Source of the DNA: Rutpela maculata | Taxonomy: Eukaryota; Arthropoda; Insecta; Coleoptera; Cerambycidae | NCBI GenBank assembly: GCA_936432065.2 | Contig: OW386287.2 | Coordinates: 91,555,688-91,619,687, forward strand | Length of the DNA: 64,000 nucleotides | Direction of reading: 5' to 3' | Part shown: positions 33,128-44,579 of the stretch, one piece after another | Layout of the letters: each line of letters opens with the position of its first letter | Numbering within the stretch: position 1 is the first letter of the stretch | Position numbers and translations under genes: made by a program | Notes under the pieces: generated by a model | Databases searched by the model: none | What the model was told of the DNA's origin: nothing | Seen by the model: the letters and a program-made list of their open reading frames with translations, nothing else

Positions 33128-33232
33128 TTTTTCATATACAGTAGATTTTCCGTCTGCTTTGTGCATTTTTGTCTCCCCATGTTCTAGTTTCACATTTTCA
33201 TCTTGAATTGATTTTTCGCCACCTTTTCCCAT
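33128..33232 (-). CDS. GLUT1-type sugar transporter, coding exon 1 with start codon
   Basis: From ATG at 33232 the minus strand encodes 35 residues: MGKGGEKSIQDENVKLEHGE, then TKMHKADGKSTVYEK, ending exactly at the donor GTGAGTAA. The peptide is charged and hydrophilic, as expected for the cytosolic N-terminal tail ahead of TM1 in SLC2A transporters. The phase is 0, matching the exon at 13627-13725 (GFNGKLAF...). There are no in-frame stops. The 5' flank (33233-33300) reads TTTAAACTTAAATTGGATTAAAA before the ATG. The link to exon 2 is inferred from strand, phase and protein logic. An upstream non-coding or alternative first exon cannot be excluded. Confidence 0.82.
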
Positions 33233-33387
33233 TTTTAATCCAATTTAAGTTTAAAATCACTAAAAAACTTCCGTCACACACTTATCGAAATAGTACACTA
33301 TCTTAACGATTATGTCCTATCCGGTTTGAATTTCACGAACGCTTGTGTATACAAATGCCTGACCCTCTCTCTGTAGGATGAATGGTA

Positions 33388-33394
33388 TTTTATA
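33388..33394 (-). promoter_or_regulatory. Candidate TATA box of the GLUT1-type gene
   Basis: TATAAAA on the minus strand, about 155 bp upstream of the ATG. A start site would be expected near 33355-33365, where the sequence is AGAGAGGGTCAGGCATT; no perfect insect initiator is seen. An ATTGG box lies upstream at 33430-33434 and a TGACGTA site at 33481-33487. Confidence 0.45.
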
Positions 33395-33487
33395 GTACAT
33401 GAACACACACCACGGAGAGCTCGATTTCTATTGGTGAAAAAGAAAGGCGCGTCACGGGTATTATTCAGCTTGGAATTAGTCTGACGT

Positions 33488-34350
33488 AGTAAGTAAACAG
33501 TTATTTGATTTTAATTTTGGACAATATTTATGGATGGATTCTAAATTGAGATAGCGTTATCATAAACAAACCGCCACCCTCCCCTTTTATTTATTGAATT
33601 AACTACATTTTATATCTCACGTCTAGGCATATTTTATAGCTGCCTATGGATTATAAAAGATGTTCAACTCGTTGTGCAATATTTAGAATATTGTCTATTT
33701 ATTGTCTTGGCAATATTTATGTAGTAATGAAGTACACTCAATACGAACACACAGATTTTTATTCTGAAATTATCAAATATAAGCATCAAAATATTTTTTT
33801 TCTTCCCCATATACGCAGTATAAAGAAAAAGTATCATGATCGTATGAAAATTTGGTTTTGGGGCATCGATGGATTTACACACGTTGAAATTTCCTAAACT
33901 CAAAACAATAACACCATATAATCCAGTAAATAAGCCGGAAAAAAAAGTGTAAAATGTGGAAAAGTGGTGGAGCAGCACCGATTTGAAAAATTCATTTTTT
34001 CACGTGTTTCCTAGACTCCCAGGAACATCATCAGCATTGACTCCTGCATTATCTCCGAAAATGAGAAAGTTAGCACCCCAAATAAGATATTCATCTTTAA
34101 ACACAGTGTGGGAAACGTGGTTTTTCAATTATAACTTTTTTACTGCTTGATATAATTTGAACCAATTTGAGTTTTCGTTATTCTATACAGAGGCATTTAG
34201 GATGATGAAATTTATTGTATTCATAATAGATCAGGCAGGCCGGGGAGAACAACCTTCAAGATATTTTACCTCTAATTTTAAGGCCTGTAAGATTTTTCTT
34301 AAAATGGGTGTTATCGATTCCTTAAAACGTAAGAAGAAAAAGCCCTAAGC
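33488..34350. other. Upstream flank, no gene recognised
   Basis: Unique-looking AT-rich sequence. The short overlapping frames at 33646-34348 have no recognised similarity. Confidence 0.4.
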
Positions 34351-34351
34351 G

Positions 34352-35333
34352 GGTTCGGTCAACTGCGTCCCGAGCAAAATAAATCCGGTCAACTGCGTCC
34401 TGGGTACAAAAAGGTACCTGGTCAAGGGCGTCCCACAATAATAGGTAGCCGATTTATTGCGTGTTATGTAGTAGTAGGTACTTAGGTACAGACAGAAAAA
34501 GTAAGTAATAATATTATATACATCAATTTTTTATTATTCTTTGCATATACAGGGTGATAGCAACTACTGGTAAGAATTTAAATGAAACAGCTTTTGTTGT
34601 TATTATTATTGTCGTTATTGTTGTTGTTATTGTTGTTGCTGTTGTTGTTATTATTTTTGTTATTGTTGTTATTGTTGTTACTGTTGTTATTGTTGCTATT
34701 GTTGCTATTGTTGCTATTGTTGTTATTGTTGTTACTGTTGTTACTGTTGTTAGTGTTGTTAGTGTTGTTATTGTTGTTATTGTTGTTATTGTTGTTATTG
34801 TTGTTATTGTTGTTATTGTTGTTATTGTTGTTATTGTTGTTATTGTTGTTATTGTTGTTATTGTTGTTATTGTTGTTATTGTTGTTATTATTGTTATTGT
34901 TGTTATTGTTGTTATTGTTGTTATTGTTGTTATTGTTGTTATTGTTGTTATTGTTGTTATTCTTGTTATTGTTGTTATTGTTGTTATTGTTGTTATTGTT
35001 GTTATTGTTGTTATTGTTGTTATTATTGTTATTGTTGTTATTGTTGTTATTGTTGTTATTGTTGTTATTGTTGTTATTGTTGTTATTGTTGTTATTGTTG
35101 TTATTGTTGTTATTGTTGTTATTGTTGTTATTGTTGTTATTGTTGTTATTGTTGTTATTGTTGTTATTGTTGTTATTGTTGTTATTGTTGTTATTGCTGT
35201 TATTGTTGTTGTTGTTTTTGTTGTTGTTGTTATTGTTGTTATTGTTGTTATTGCTGTTATTGCTGTTATTGCTGTTATTGTTGTTGTTGTTTTTGTTATT
35301 GTTGTTATTGTTGTTATTGCTGTTATTGCTGTT

Positions 35334-35367
<34 letters not shown>

Positions 35368-36240
35368 TTGTTATTGTTGTTATTGTTGTTATTGTTGTTA
35401 TTGTTGTTATTGTTGTTATTGTTGTTATTGTTGTTATTGTTGTTATTGTTGTTATTGTTGTTATTGTTGTTATTGTTGTTATTGTTGTTATTGTTGTTAT
35501 TGTTGTTATTGTTGTTATTGTTGTTATTGTTGTTATTGTTGTTATTGTTGTTATTGTTGTTATTGTTGTTATTGTTGTTATTGTTGTTATTGTTGTTATT
35601 GTTGTTATTGTTGTTATTGTTGTTATTGTTGTTATTGTTGTTATTGTTGTTATTGTTGTTATTGTTGTTATTGTTGTTATTGTTGTTATTGTTGTTATTG
35701 TTGTTATTGTTGTTATTGTTGTTATTGTTGTTATTGTTGTTATTGTTGTTATTGTTGTTATTGTTGTTATTGTTGTTATTGTTGTTATTGTTGTTATTGT
35801 TGTTATTGTTGTTATTGTTGTTATTGTTGTTATTGTTGTTATTGTTGTTATTGTTGTTATTGTTGTTATTGTTGCTGTTGTTATTGTTGTCACTATCGCT
35901 ATTAGAATAGCTCACCAGTGCTGGTTTTTATGTCCATTTTTTGAAGTACATTGTGTATTTTGACTCTACTTTTTGGTAATTTCTGGTGAATGGATAGTCT
36001 AGCTCGTCGTACGACTATATTTTATTAGCTCTATATGATTTGATGTTAAAGTTTGTACATCTCCTTGCTTTAGTTCATAATTTAAAATCTTTGACGGTCG
36101 GCTTGAAATATCCTCCACGGCCTCTCTTTTTAATTTGTTGCTGAGAGCTTGTCGATGTAATGTTTCTTTACTCAACCTATCGTGATTATGTTAAAAATGG
36201 CCTCAGGTAGTTTGGGACGCAGTTGACCTACAGCCTCTCT
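34352..36240. mobile_element. Possible element bounded by inverted GGTCAACTGCGTCC motifs
   Basis: GGTCAACTGCGTCC occurs at about 34358 and 34387 with a diverged third copy (GGTCAAGGGCGTCC) near 34419. Its inverse GGGACGCAGTTGACC lies at about 36213-36227. The long microsatellite lies between. Whether this is a transposon or a coincidence of local repeats is open. Confidence 0.4.
34594..35890. repeat. 1.3-kb (TTATTGTTG)n microsatellite
   Basis: About 140 copies of a 9-bp unit TTA-TTG-TTG, nearly pure in two blocks (about 34770-35195 and 35375-35870). Variant islands (GTTGTTGTTTTTG, TTGCTGTTA) lie at 35190-35370 and a more diverged edge at 34594-34770. Long frames of poly-Leu, poly-Asn, Thr/Ile or Val/Ile are a direct result and not genes. 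Confidence 0.97.
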
Positions 36241-36295
36241 AAGAACAGTTTTCGAAGAAACGCAGTTAAACGTTAAGAAGTAATTTTTATTTTAA

Positions 36296-36625
36296 TTATT
36301 GCATTGCATTTTTTACTTTACTGACATAAAGCTGCAAGAATATTAAAAGTTTTTGGATTTCATTAAAAAGCTCATAACAAGGTTCAACATGAGCTTCTCG
36401 TACTTCAATAGACTCCGGGGCCAGACGAATTAAATACTGCTGCGCCCTCCCCTCAGCATTAGTTCGTATTTCATTGAAATGAAACGTAGTTCCCTGTAGC
36501 AGTTCCTCTCTGGTCTCTACTGTAGTTGAATAAACGAAGTTTAGAGATGTTCCCACAGAAAAATCGAAAGGATTCAAATCAGGTGAACGAGAAGACCAGG
36601 GATGAATATCTCAGTAGAGGTGCAT
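36296..36625 (-). pseudogene. Mariner/Tc1-like transposase relic
   Basis: Minus strand: YDAPLL (degraded DGAPPH), then IHPWSSRSPDLNPFDFSVG and SLNFVYSTTVETREELLQG. The RSPDLNP.DF.(V/L)(W/G)..L...VY.T.V.T.EEL block is the C-terminal signature of mariner-type DDE transposases. The N-terminal two thirds are missing. Confidence 0.78.
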
Positions 36626-36807
36626 CATATCGAAAAAACTTACATAAAAATTCGGTGCCAGTATATATACATTTAAAATCAGATATCTACTTAATATTAT
36701 TATTTGGTATAACTGAAATTAATGTAGTTGAGTTAAGTAGTCCGAGGCTAATTTATGCCGAATGGAAGTTGCAGTCGAGTGTAGCTGATTGCGAATACGT
36801 ATTTTGA

Positions 36808-37939
36808 TAAACATTTGCATATTTATAGCATCCATAAAGAGACTACAATTAAGATAAATTATTATTAACAAAATAATTTTTGTTAATAATTTGGCCCTTG
36901 TTATGTATATTATATAGCAATATATTATGGTTAATATGCATAATCAGTAGCGTACGCAAATTTTGTTGGTGGAAGAAGACAAGAGACACTAAAGCAAAGT
37001 CAATTATTATTAGTATGTCCAGCATTATTTTGATATATCAAAATCTATTAAAACATGGAGAATTATTTCAAAATTTCTGTAAATTTTTGGTATTCAGGTT
37101 ATTTAGCAACCTTATTCTATATAAAAAAAACGAAAATTTTTTTTGTCTGAAACGTTTTTTTATGTAAGTTTTCCCCCATTTCCCATTTGTTGAAATAACG
37201 TGACAGGAAAAAAAATTTTTGGTTTGTCTTGCAAAATCGATTCCGGATAAAAAATGTCAACAAGAGTTCTTTTTGGGTGGACAAGACGCCGTAATAAAAA
37301 ATATAGGTTTCCATTTGAAAAAAACAAAGTAGACATTGAAATGATTTTTATAGATGGTTTTATTTTCATGGACGTTGATATCAAATTAACTGTCCTGGAA
37401 TTTTCGGTATTTCTAAATAAAAATTACTAATTTTCTTACGTTGGTTTATTCAGCCATCGTCAGGGATAATATTATTAAATTGTACTACACTATTTAAATT
37501 TTAGGTATCTATTTTATTTAAGTGATTAAATGCAACACAAGTCGTCCAAAATTCGACAGTAGTATGAAAATTCTTTCTCTATTTACGGTTTTCGAAATGT
37601 GCCGTTCAAATGCAATATACTCTTCGTATTCACATAGACGAGTGTAATAGTAGTTTGACAAATGAACTAATGTTATATGCATAACACTGATTAGATAAAA
37701 TAATTTGCATAGTGCGCTTTTGGTTTTACCAATGATTAGAAACTGTCCGTGGTAAATTTTGAATTTTGGCGAAGGCGCCAGTAATAATAAATAGTATTAG
37801 TGTGAAAGAAAAATTTCCATTTGTCTCCAGCTTAAACTTAATAGAACTAGTCGAGAAATATAGCTACAGTTTGAAAAAATCAATAGAATTCGTCGAGTTA
37901 ATCAGGAGTAATGAGTGAATCATAAAAAAAATAACGGAT
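36808..37939. other. AT-rich spacer
   Basis: No gene seen. The frames at 36880-37384 are Lys/Phe-rich chance frames. Confidence 0.4.
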
Positions 37940-40050
37940 GCAATTGATAACTTCCCTCTTACACTTTCCGGGCTAACTGATATTGCAGAGTTCGAAGACC
38001 ATGTAACTCCCAAATCAAAGGCCAGAGGGACCCAGAGCTGCGGATTGGAGGCTAGCCAATGAAGTAGTAAAACCCGATAAAACCAGATGGGCAATTATGA
38101 AGTTTCAACCATTCAAGTCTCCTGGGATGGATGGAATTTACTTAATTCTGTTCCGAAAAGGGCAGAATATACTAATACCACATCTGTGTAAAGCATTAAG
38201 AGAATTTCTGGCCTGGAAGTACATACCACACAATATGGCGAAAAGTGACGGTTACCTATCCAAAAATGGGTGGGATATCAGACCAAATGCCCAAGTCATA
38301 TAGACCCATAAGCCTGTCCTCTCTCCCACTTAAAACATTGGAAATACTACTTGGCAGGTACATTAGAGACGAAATACTAAGGTAAAATCCCCTTAATGAG
38401 CGTCAATATGCATACCAGCCGGGAAAGTCAGCGGATCTCGCGCTAGATGATTTAAATGGGCTACTGACAAAGTCATTAGATGACAAAGAAACGGCAGTAG
38501 CAACATTTCCAGATATAGAAGGAGCGTTCAATAATGCGAGAACGCAATCTCTAACGAATGTTTTGTTAAATAGAAAAGTCCCAAAAGTACTCTGTCAATG
38601 AATTATTTCCAGCCTAGATAATAGTATAATAGTATCCAATCTAGGTCAGGCTACCATTTAGGCAAAGATCGGTATAATCTGCCCTTATTATCTCCGTAAT
38701 TTATGAACACGATATCAGAGCATTCGCAAAGAGCCCTAAACATTGTAGACAGATGGTGTAGTGAGGAGGGACTTTCCATAAATTCTCACAAAACTACAGT
38801 CGTCACTACACTAAAAAGGGTCTTGGGAGGCCTAAAACTGCTAAAGCTCAATGGAATGGAAATTCCATTTGCCAGCGAAGTTTTAGGAGTAATTTTTGAC
38901 CAAAAGCTGACATAAAATTCCCACATCAGAGAAAGTAACCATTGCCATGGGAAGGTGCAGGCAGATGTATGAGGAAACTGGGGGTTAAACGCCATGGTTA
39001 TACACTGGGGCGGTAAGATCCATGATAACCCAATAAGGCTATTAAGTGGCGTACAAAGACTTGCTTGCTTGTGCGCCAGTAAGGAAATAAAAACTGCTCC
39101 CACGGCTGCATTGGAAGCCCTTTTAGACCTGACGCCACTACACACATTTATCTAAAGGGAGGCTCGCTCAGTGGTACATAGGCTAATGCAAGGCCCAAAA
39201 CAAATAAGGCAACAATATGAAAAAGAGCACCAAAAGTTTTATTCAGAGCTGAAGGCAGATCCCATTCTGGGAATGCCCAATGGTCCAAAAGTATAACTTT
39301 TATAAAAAAAATTCAAACTAAAATACCAAACAGAGAGGACTGGAAAAATGGTCCTCCAATATCGGCACAAACGGTCCGCTATACGGCTCCAGACAGAACA
39401 GGGAGTCGGAGCTGGGATTTATCGGATAAGGTCGAAAACGAAAATCTCGATAAGTCTAGGAATATACGCCACAGCATTTTAGACTGAAGTAGAAAGGAAA
39501 TAATGAGGCAAGGAACTGCTAACCAGTCAATTGTCATTTTTTAGACAGCCAATCAGCGTTAAAGGCAATCTATTCCATGCAGGTCAATTCAAGGCTAGTA
39601 AAAGTTTGTATAAAAGCCCTTACGGACCTAGGGAGTCAGAACAAAGTGACCGTGGTATGGGTACCAGGATACGAGGGGCGCAGGGGGAATGAGAAGGCTG
39701 ATGAAATGGCCCGGGAAGTCGCGTCTAAGGCCCTATAGTAGGAACGAACCTTTTTGCGGTTTGGCTAAACCATGCATACAAACATCCATTAATAAAGTAG
39801 TAGAGAATGGTGGAAGAGTTTACCACGACAGGACAGGCCACAAAGTTAATTAAAGGACCATCGCGATCGGCCAAATTCACGGAAGACCTACTACGTCAAA
39901 ATAGAAAGGCTATTAGGATAATAGTGAGTTTTCTAAGTGGACACTGTAGGCTTAATAGACATATGAGTCTAATGGGTCTGGCAGACGATACAACGTGCAG
40001 ATTCTGTCAAGAGGAAAAGGAAACCTCACAGTACAGAAATCATTAATTAA
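37940..40050 (+). pseudogene. Decayed non-LTR retrotransposon with RT and RNase H
   Basis: Ordered remnants on the plus strand: WAIMKFQPFKSPGMDGIYLI (RT entry motif, 38088-38147), HLCKALREFLAWKYIP, later ALNIVDRWCSEEGLSINSHK and GMEIPFASEVLGVIFDQKLT (38703-38915), LLSGVQRLACLCASKEIKTA (39030-39140), RNase H end VTVVWVPGYEGRRGNEKADE (39645-39700), then HCRLNRHMSLMGLADDTTC and RFCQEEKETSQ (C-terminal Cys-His segment, 39945-40030). This order fits I/Jockey-superfamily elements that carry RNase H. The catalytic YADD region is not readable. Many stops and frameshifts; dead. Confidence 0.82.
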
Positions 40051-41217
40051 AGTTGCATTTCATTTTCTCAGCGACATTTCTCTTTCGTAATTTTAGTGGA
40101 TTAGAAATATATAATAGCTGTTGAATGATTTCCCCCATAACTAACGAAAACCTTTGTGTGCAGCAAAAACTCATGTTAATTTTCATTTAAATAATTATCA
40201 GTGAAATCAAAGCAGTACGCAATAACAATACGAATAATATGAGTTAAATATTTTTTATAATTTTGTTATTTAGTTCAAATCAAGAATTGGCCTAAAAAAG
40301 AAATAGAAAAAAGTGAAATAATCCAATTATTGCAGTATCTTTTTCTCGATAAACTATTTTTATAAAATTATTTTAAATAATGAAAGTATATTATGAGTTT
40401 GCAACTTGATTGCCTTTTTATTTCACTTATTTAAATAAAATTCAATTGTTAAATGACTACCGCGGACTACTGAGCACTTTCCAATCTTGGCAAATTAATA
40501 TGTACATTATTTTAAATGTTTTAATTTGTGGTCTTATTATTAACGCAAATGTGTGTGCAAGTAATGACTAATGAGCAATGTAGTGACGAATGAGCAACAG
40601 AAAATATAAATTAATTTGGTAGTGTATCCAAACTTCCAGCAATATTCTAGGACATTCTCTTTAAAAAGAAAATATACACTTACGTTATACTTTCTGTTTA
40701 AAATAAAACGATATTTAATTAGACAAAAAATAAAAGCAATTCTTCTTGGGTGGTGGGTAGTATAGTCACTCACAACTTTTCCAGAATCAATTGTCTTTGC
40801 TATTTCTTCTGTGTTAATCAGTGCTAAGTATGGGCACAAGTATTTTTCTTAAGTAATTTTTTCATCTTCTTAGACACGAAAACAAGCGTTCATATGCTTT
40901 ACCGGGCGTAGAAATTGATATAAGCAGCCTGCCTCGTCTAGAACTGCAGTTGATGGAAGAATGGATATGTACAATAAAAAGTTTAAAGGCGATTAAAATA
41001 GAATTGTATAAAAAATCTTTCTATTATGCGAATCTAACAAACTATTTTCTATGTTCTATTTTTTTCTGCAATGGTAAGTGCTAAAAGAAAAGAAAACAAG
41101 GGCTTGATTAATAAAAAACTAAGTGCACTTTTCTTATTAAACGTAATGTCGTATATGTTCCGCCAATGTAATGTCACTTACGGAAACGAAATAAAAAACC
41201 GCTGCCCAAGGAATCAC
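40051..41217. other. AT-rich spacer
   Basis: No gene recognised. The minus frame at 40540-40839 has no known similarity and lies in AT-rich sequence. Confidence 0.4.
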
Positions 41218-41840
41218 TACTTCCGCATCCAGATTCTCTATCCAAGTCACTCACAACGAAAAAACTTTGTATGTGGAAATAATTGTTTATGGAACTTTAA
41301 TAATATAATATTTGAAATCCTCTACCCCAAAAACCCATAAAACGATACCCCACATCGGTAGTGGGGTGGGGGTGGATGAAGTAAAAAAATATTTTGAGGT
41401 TTCTGGTTCTTGTACATACACTAAATCACATTTTTTTTCATCCCCTTTAATAATGGGGTGGGGGTGGTAATGGAGGGTGGCTAGTGCCAAAAATTTTTTT
41501 GAGACCTTAGATTCTCTTGTATATACTAAATACCAATTTTATGGACTCTTACCTGCTTGATTTACCAATTTACCCCCCAACCCTTCGACGGAACAGGATG
41601 AAAATATAATCTAGTTTTAGATCTCGTTAAAGTACATATGTGTACCAAATTTCAAGTCAATATCTTAAACGGTTCCAAAGTAAACGTGCGCACAAAAAAA
41701 GTTACAGACAGACCGACAGAGAAATTTTTTTCGCTCAAACTTTATATCTCGACGTTTCATGACATTTTAAGCCTATTTGAACAATAAAATTTTTTTAAAA
41801 TTTTTTTGTCGTTACTATAATTCCACTGGATGTGGAAGTA
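41218..41840 (-). mobile_element. ACTTCCACATCC-family TIR element, copy 2
   Basis: Inverse of 19127-19803 over nearly its whole length, with ends TACTTCCGCATCC and GGATGTGGAAGTA. The two copies preserve the same C-rich blocks and the (TCTG)n-like stretch. Confidence 0.85.
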
Positions 41841-42217
41841 AAATATAATCGAAATGAGAACTGAGGCTCGGCGCAAACTCTCAGCTCTTGTCACAAAATA
41901 ACATGAATTATTAAAAAAAAAAATTAACAAAAATAAAAAAGGTAATATGTCACAAGTGAAACATATCTGGTTCTTTGAATCAAAATTAAAATTCTATGTC
42001 GATAAATCGATTTTTATTTGTTTTTGTCTTAGAGGGGCTATTGGAATACTTATGGCATCGACCAAATTCTGCATTGATTATACAAAAGAATGACTGAAGT
42101 TATTTTTTTAACAACCATTATATCAGTTCCCCTCAGAGCGCCTCCAACTTCACTCCGATGTTATGTCTATGTCAAATGACGTCACAATTTTAAATTTATG
42201 ATATACGAATTATACTG

Positions 42218-42950
42218 ACGCACAGTGGGGCAAAACTCCAAAAATCTGGCTAAAAGTCAAATTTTACACTTTCTTGGAAGGTCTTGAGGTAGGTTATATA
42301 CAAGTGAAGAGAAAGCCTTGAACCATTAAAAACCGCAGCTAATAATTCGTCTACCACTTTGTTTGGGTTCTGATAGTCAGTGAAATTCAGAGCTTGCAGT
42401 AAGTTGTCTTTCATTGACCTTGGCCACGATAAGTGCGGTGTATTTCTAACAGTATAATTTTTTTGTTACAAATTATGTGTGAAATGTGTGATATGTCTGA
42501 TATAGAGCAAGGTAAGTAAGTACTTTACACTGTTTATGTTACATGTTGTTTATTTTAATATAGAACACGCAAACGCACACATGCACCTCTTTGAAAATCC
42601 AGATATAGCTACGGGAATTTCTGAAGTTGCTAGTACTTTTCAGTTTAAGAAGTACTTCTGAAGCTGCAGAAACTTCTGAAAACGTTTATGAAGCAGTTGA
42701 AGAATTAAAAGCTACAGAGCGCGACGCTGAGGAAACACAACAATTATTATGAGAATGATTATTAAAATGTGTAAAAATTTTTTTGTAAATATAATTTACA
42801 CTGTAATAGAATCAATTATTAACCGATTTGATTGTTTTCAATATTTTTCCCCATTAATGTTAGCCCATTCTAGAACTTACCAGTTCATCCTGTACGTCTC
42901 ATAATTTTGATACGGTTCTCAGAATTTTGTTTCACCGTGTGACGATTAGA
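42218..42950. mobile_element. Possible CACTA-like element
   Basis: The left end CACAGTGGGGCAAAAC resembles the inverse of the right end TTTTGTTTCACCGTGTG, and ACG flanks both. Only about ten matching end bases, so this is weak. The region encloses the small spliced frame at 42475-42661. Confidence 0.3.
42475..42661 (+). CDS. Candidate small two-exon gene, function unknown
   Basis: Exon 1, 42475-42511, reads MCEMCDMSDIEQ and ends at the strong donor GTAAGTAAGT. Exon 2 starts at 42564 after TTTTAATATAG and continues HANAHMHLFENPDIATGISE, then VASTFQFKKYF and a stop at 42661. The intron is only 52 nt. A second frame immediately following (SEAAETSENVYEAVEELKAT, then ERDAEETQQLL and a stop near 42752) is acidic and open, so a frameshift may have cut a longer protein. 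I do not recognise it. It could be the remnant of a transposon accessory gene or chance. Confidence 0.35.
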
Positions 42951-44180
42951 AATTAGATGTTCCTATCAAGATTTAAAAAAATTGAAATATTATTTGTCGC
43001 AAAATGCTTAAAAATTTCAAATCAATTTAATATTATCAAAGAGTTTTGGCCATTTTAACTTATCATATATGATACAAACTATTTGATATTTTCGAGTTGG
43101 CCATGGACAATTAATAGATTTCACTCTAGTATATAAAGAACAGTGATGTCTATCATTAGTATTTAATGTTAGAGTTTATGAAGGCATAATAGTGTTTTCA
43201 GATTACCTACATTAAAGCACAAAAGTAGATTGCTATATCACATAAGAATATCGAAGGCGACTCTAATACAATATCTTAGAATTAATACGTAAATATTCTA
43301 AATAAAATGTTATTTTCATATTAGTATTATATATTTTGCAGAACATTAAAGCTTTGCAAACTCTTTCATGTTAGGCTTATGTCAGATAATTAGACCATAT
43401 GCCAATAGGTTACGGCAAACTGTTAGCGAAAATAGAAACATTCCGATTTTCATCAAATGCGAAGCTACAGAAGTCTGATGGTGTGACAAGATAAATTAGT
43501 TTTAAGGAAATTTAATGTGATGAAAATCTAATATATCCTGGCATGGACTTTAGAAAAAGATTCCATCAAATAGCAGGTTCAAAGCAAAAGATATTTTAAT
43601 ACACACATCAAGAGATCTAATGAACAAGCCAAAACAATAGCGACATTTTGTTTTTGTATTAAGGTTTCCCTTTTTTGCAGATTATTCAAGCTCAAGAAGC
43701 AATATGAAATGTTATTTACAATTTGAATACCAATAATAGTTATTTACGTAACCAGTTATGAAAAGACGAATGTAATATTAATTTGCCAAAATGAGCGAGC
43801 GATGCGAACGAGATTTGCAAATTACATGAGTCAAACAAAATTACTTTTCATAAGTACAAAATTGTGTCTAATCCCGCTTTACAATATAAAATAAATGACA
43901 ATTTATTTTGAATACTATTTTGCGGTTCCAAACATACCTACGCTTGTAGCCGTACAAATAAATTATGTGTTTATCCTTTTATCTAAGCGTTATTGTGGAT
44001 TGACAATTATATATAAACAAACTTTACTTGTCAATTTGCTGAATTTTTTGAAGCAAATTAAGTCGAAAATGGTTGATTCAGATATGTATATTCCATCTGA
44101 TATAGAATATTCGGCTAATTTAGCAATAAATTCAATAATGGTAACAGAGGTTATTCTAAGGATTTTTTTCCACTGCACAT
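42951..44180. other. AT-rich spacer
   Basis: No gene seen. The 95-codon frame at 43895-44182 has no recognised similarity. Confidence 0.4.
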
Positions 44181-44579
44181 AAAGGAAATAAATAATAATA
44201 ATAATAATAATAATAATGTGTCTTTATTTCTGAGATTAATAAATGCACAACAATTTTAATAGGTGGCGGCGTTCAACATTGTTGCTCTTCCACGCAACCA
44301 CCTCTTATACCAACATGTTAACAATTATCGATCTATTCAAAAAGCATACATTTAAACACATGCACGAAAAAGATAGCTGATATGTATGTACAACGCACAT
44401 AAACACATAAAAAACTTATATCTAGATACAAACATGAGAAAGTGTACACTGAACATTATTAAGTACATCATATTGTATTTAATAAAGACAAAAACAATAA
44501 TAAAGAATTCACAAGTTGCGTGATTAATTAATACCGTACAATGTACATAAATGCATTGAAAGAGAAAAAAGCTAAGATT

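Noticed and set aside
34523..35963. Long open frames (440-470 codons) of poly-Leu, poly-Asn, Thr/Ile and Val/Ile
   Set aside because: All are translations of the (TTATTGTTG)n microsatellite in different frames. None has a start context or domain outside the array.
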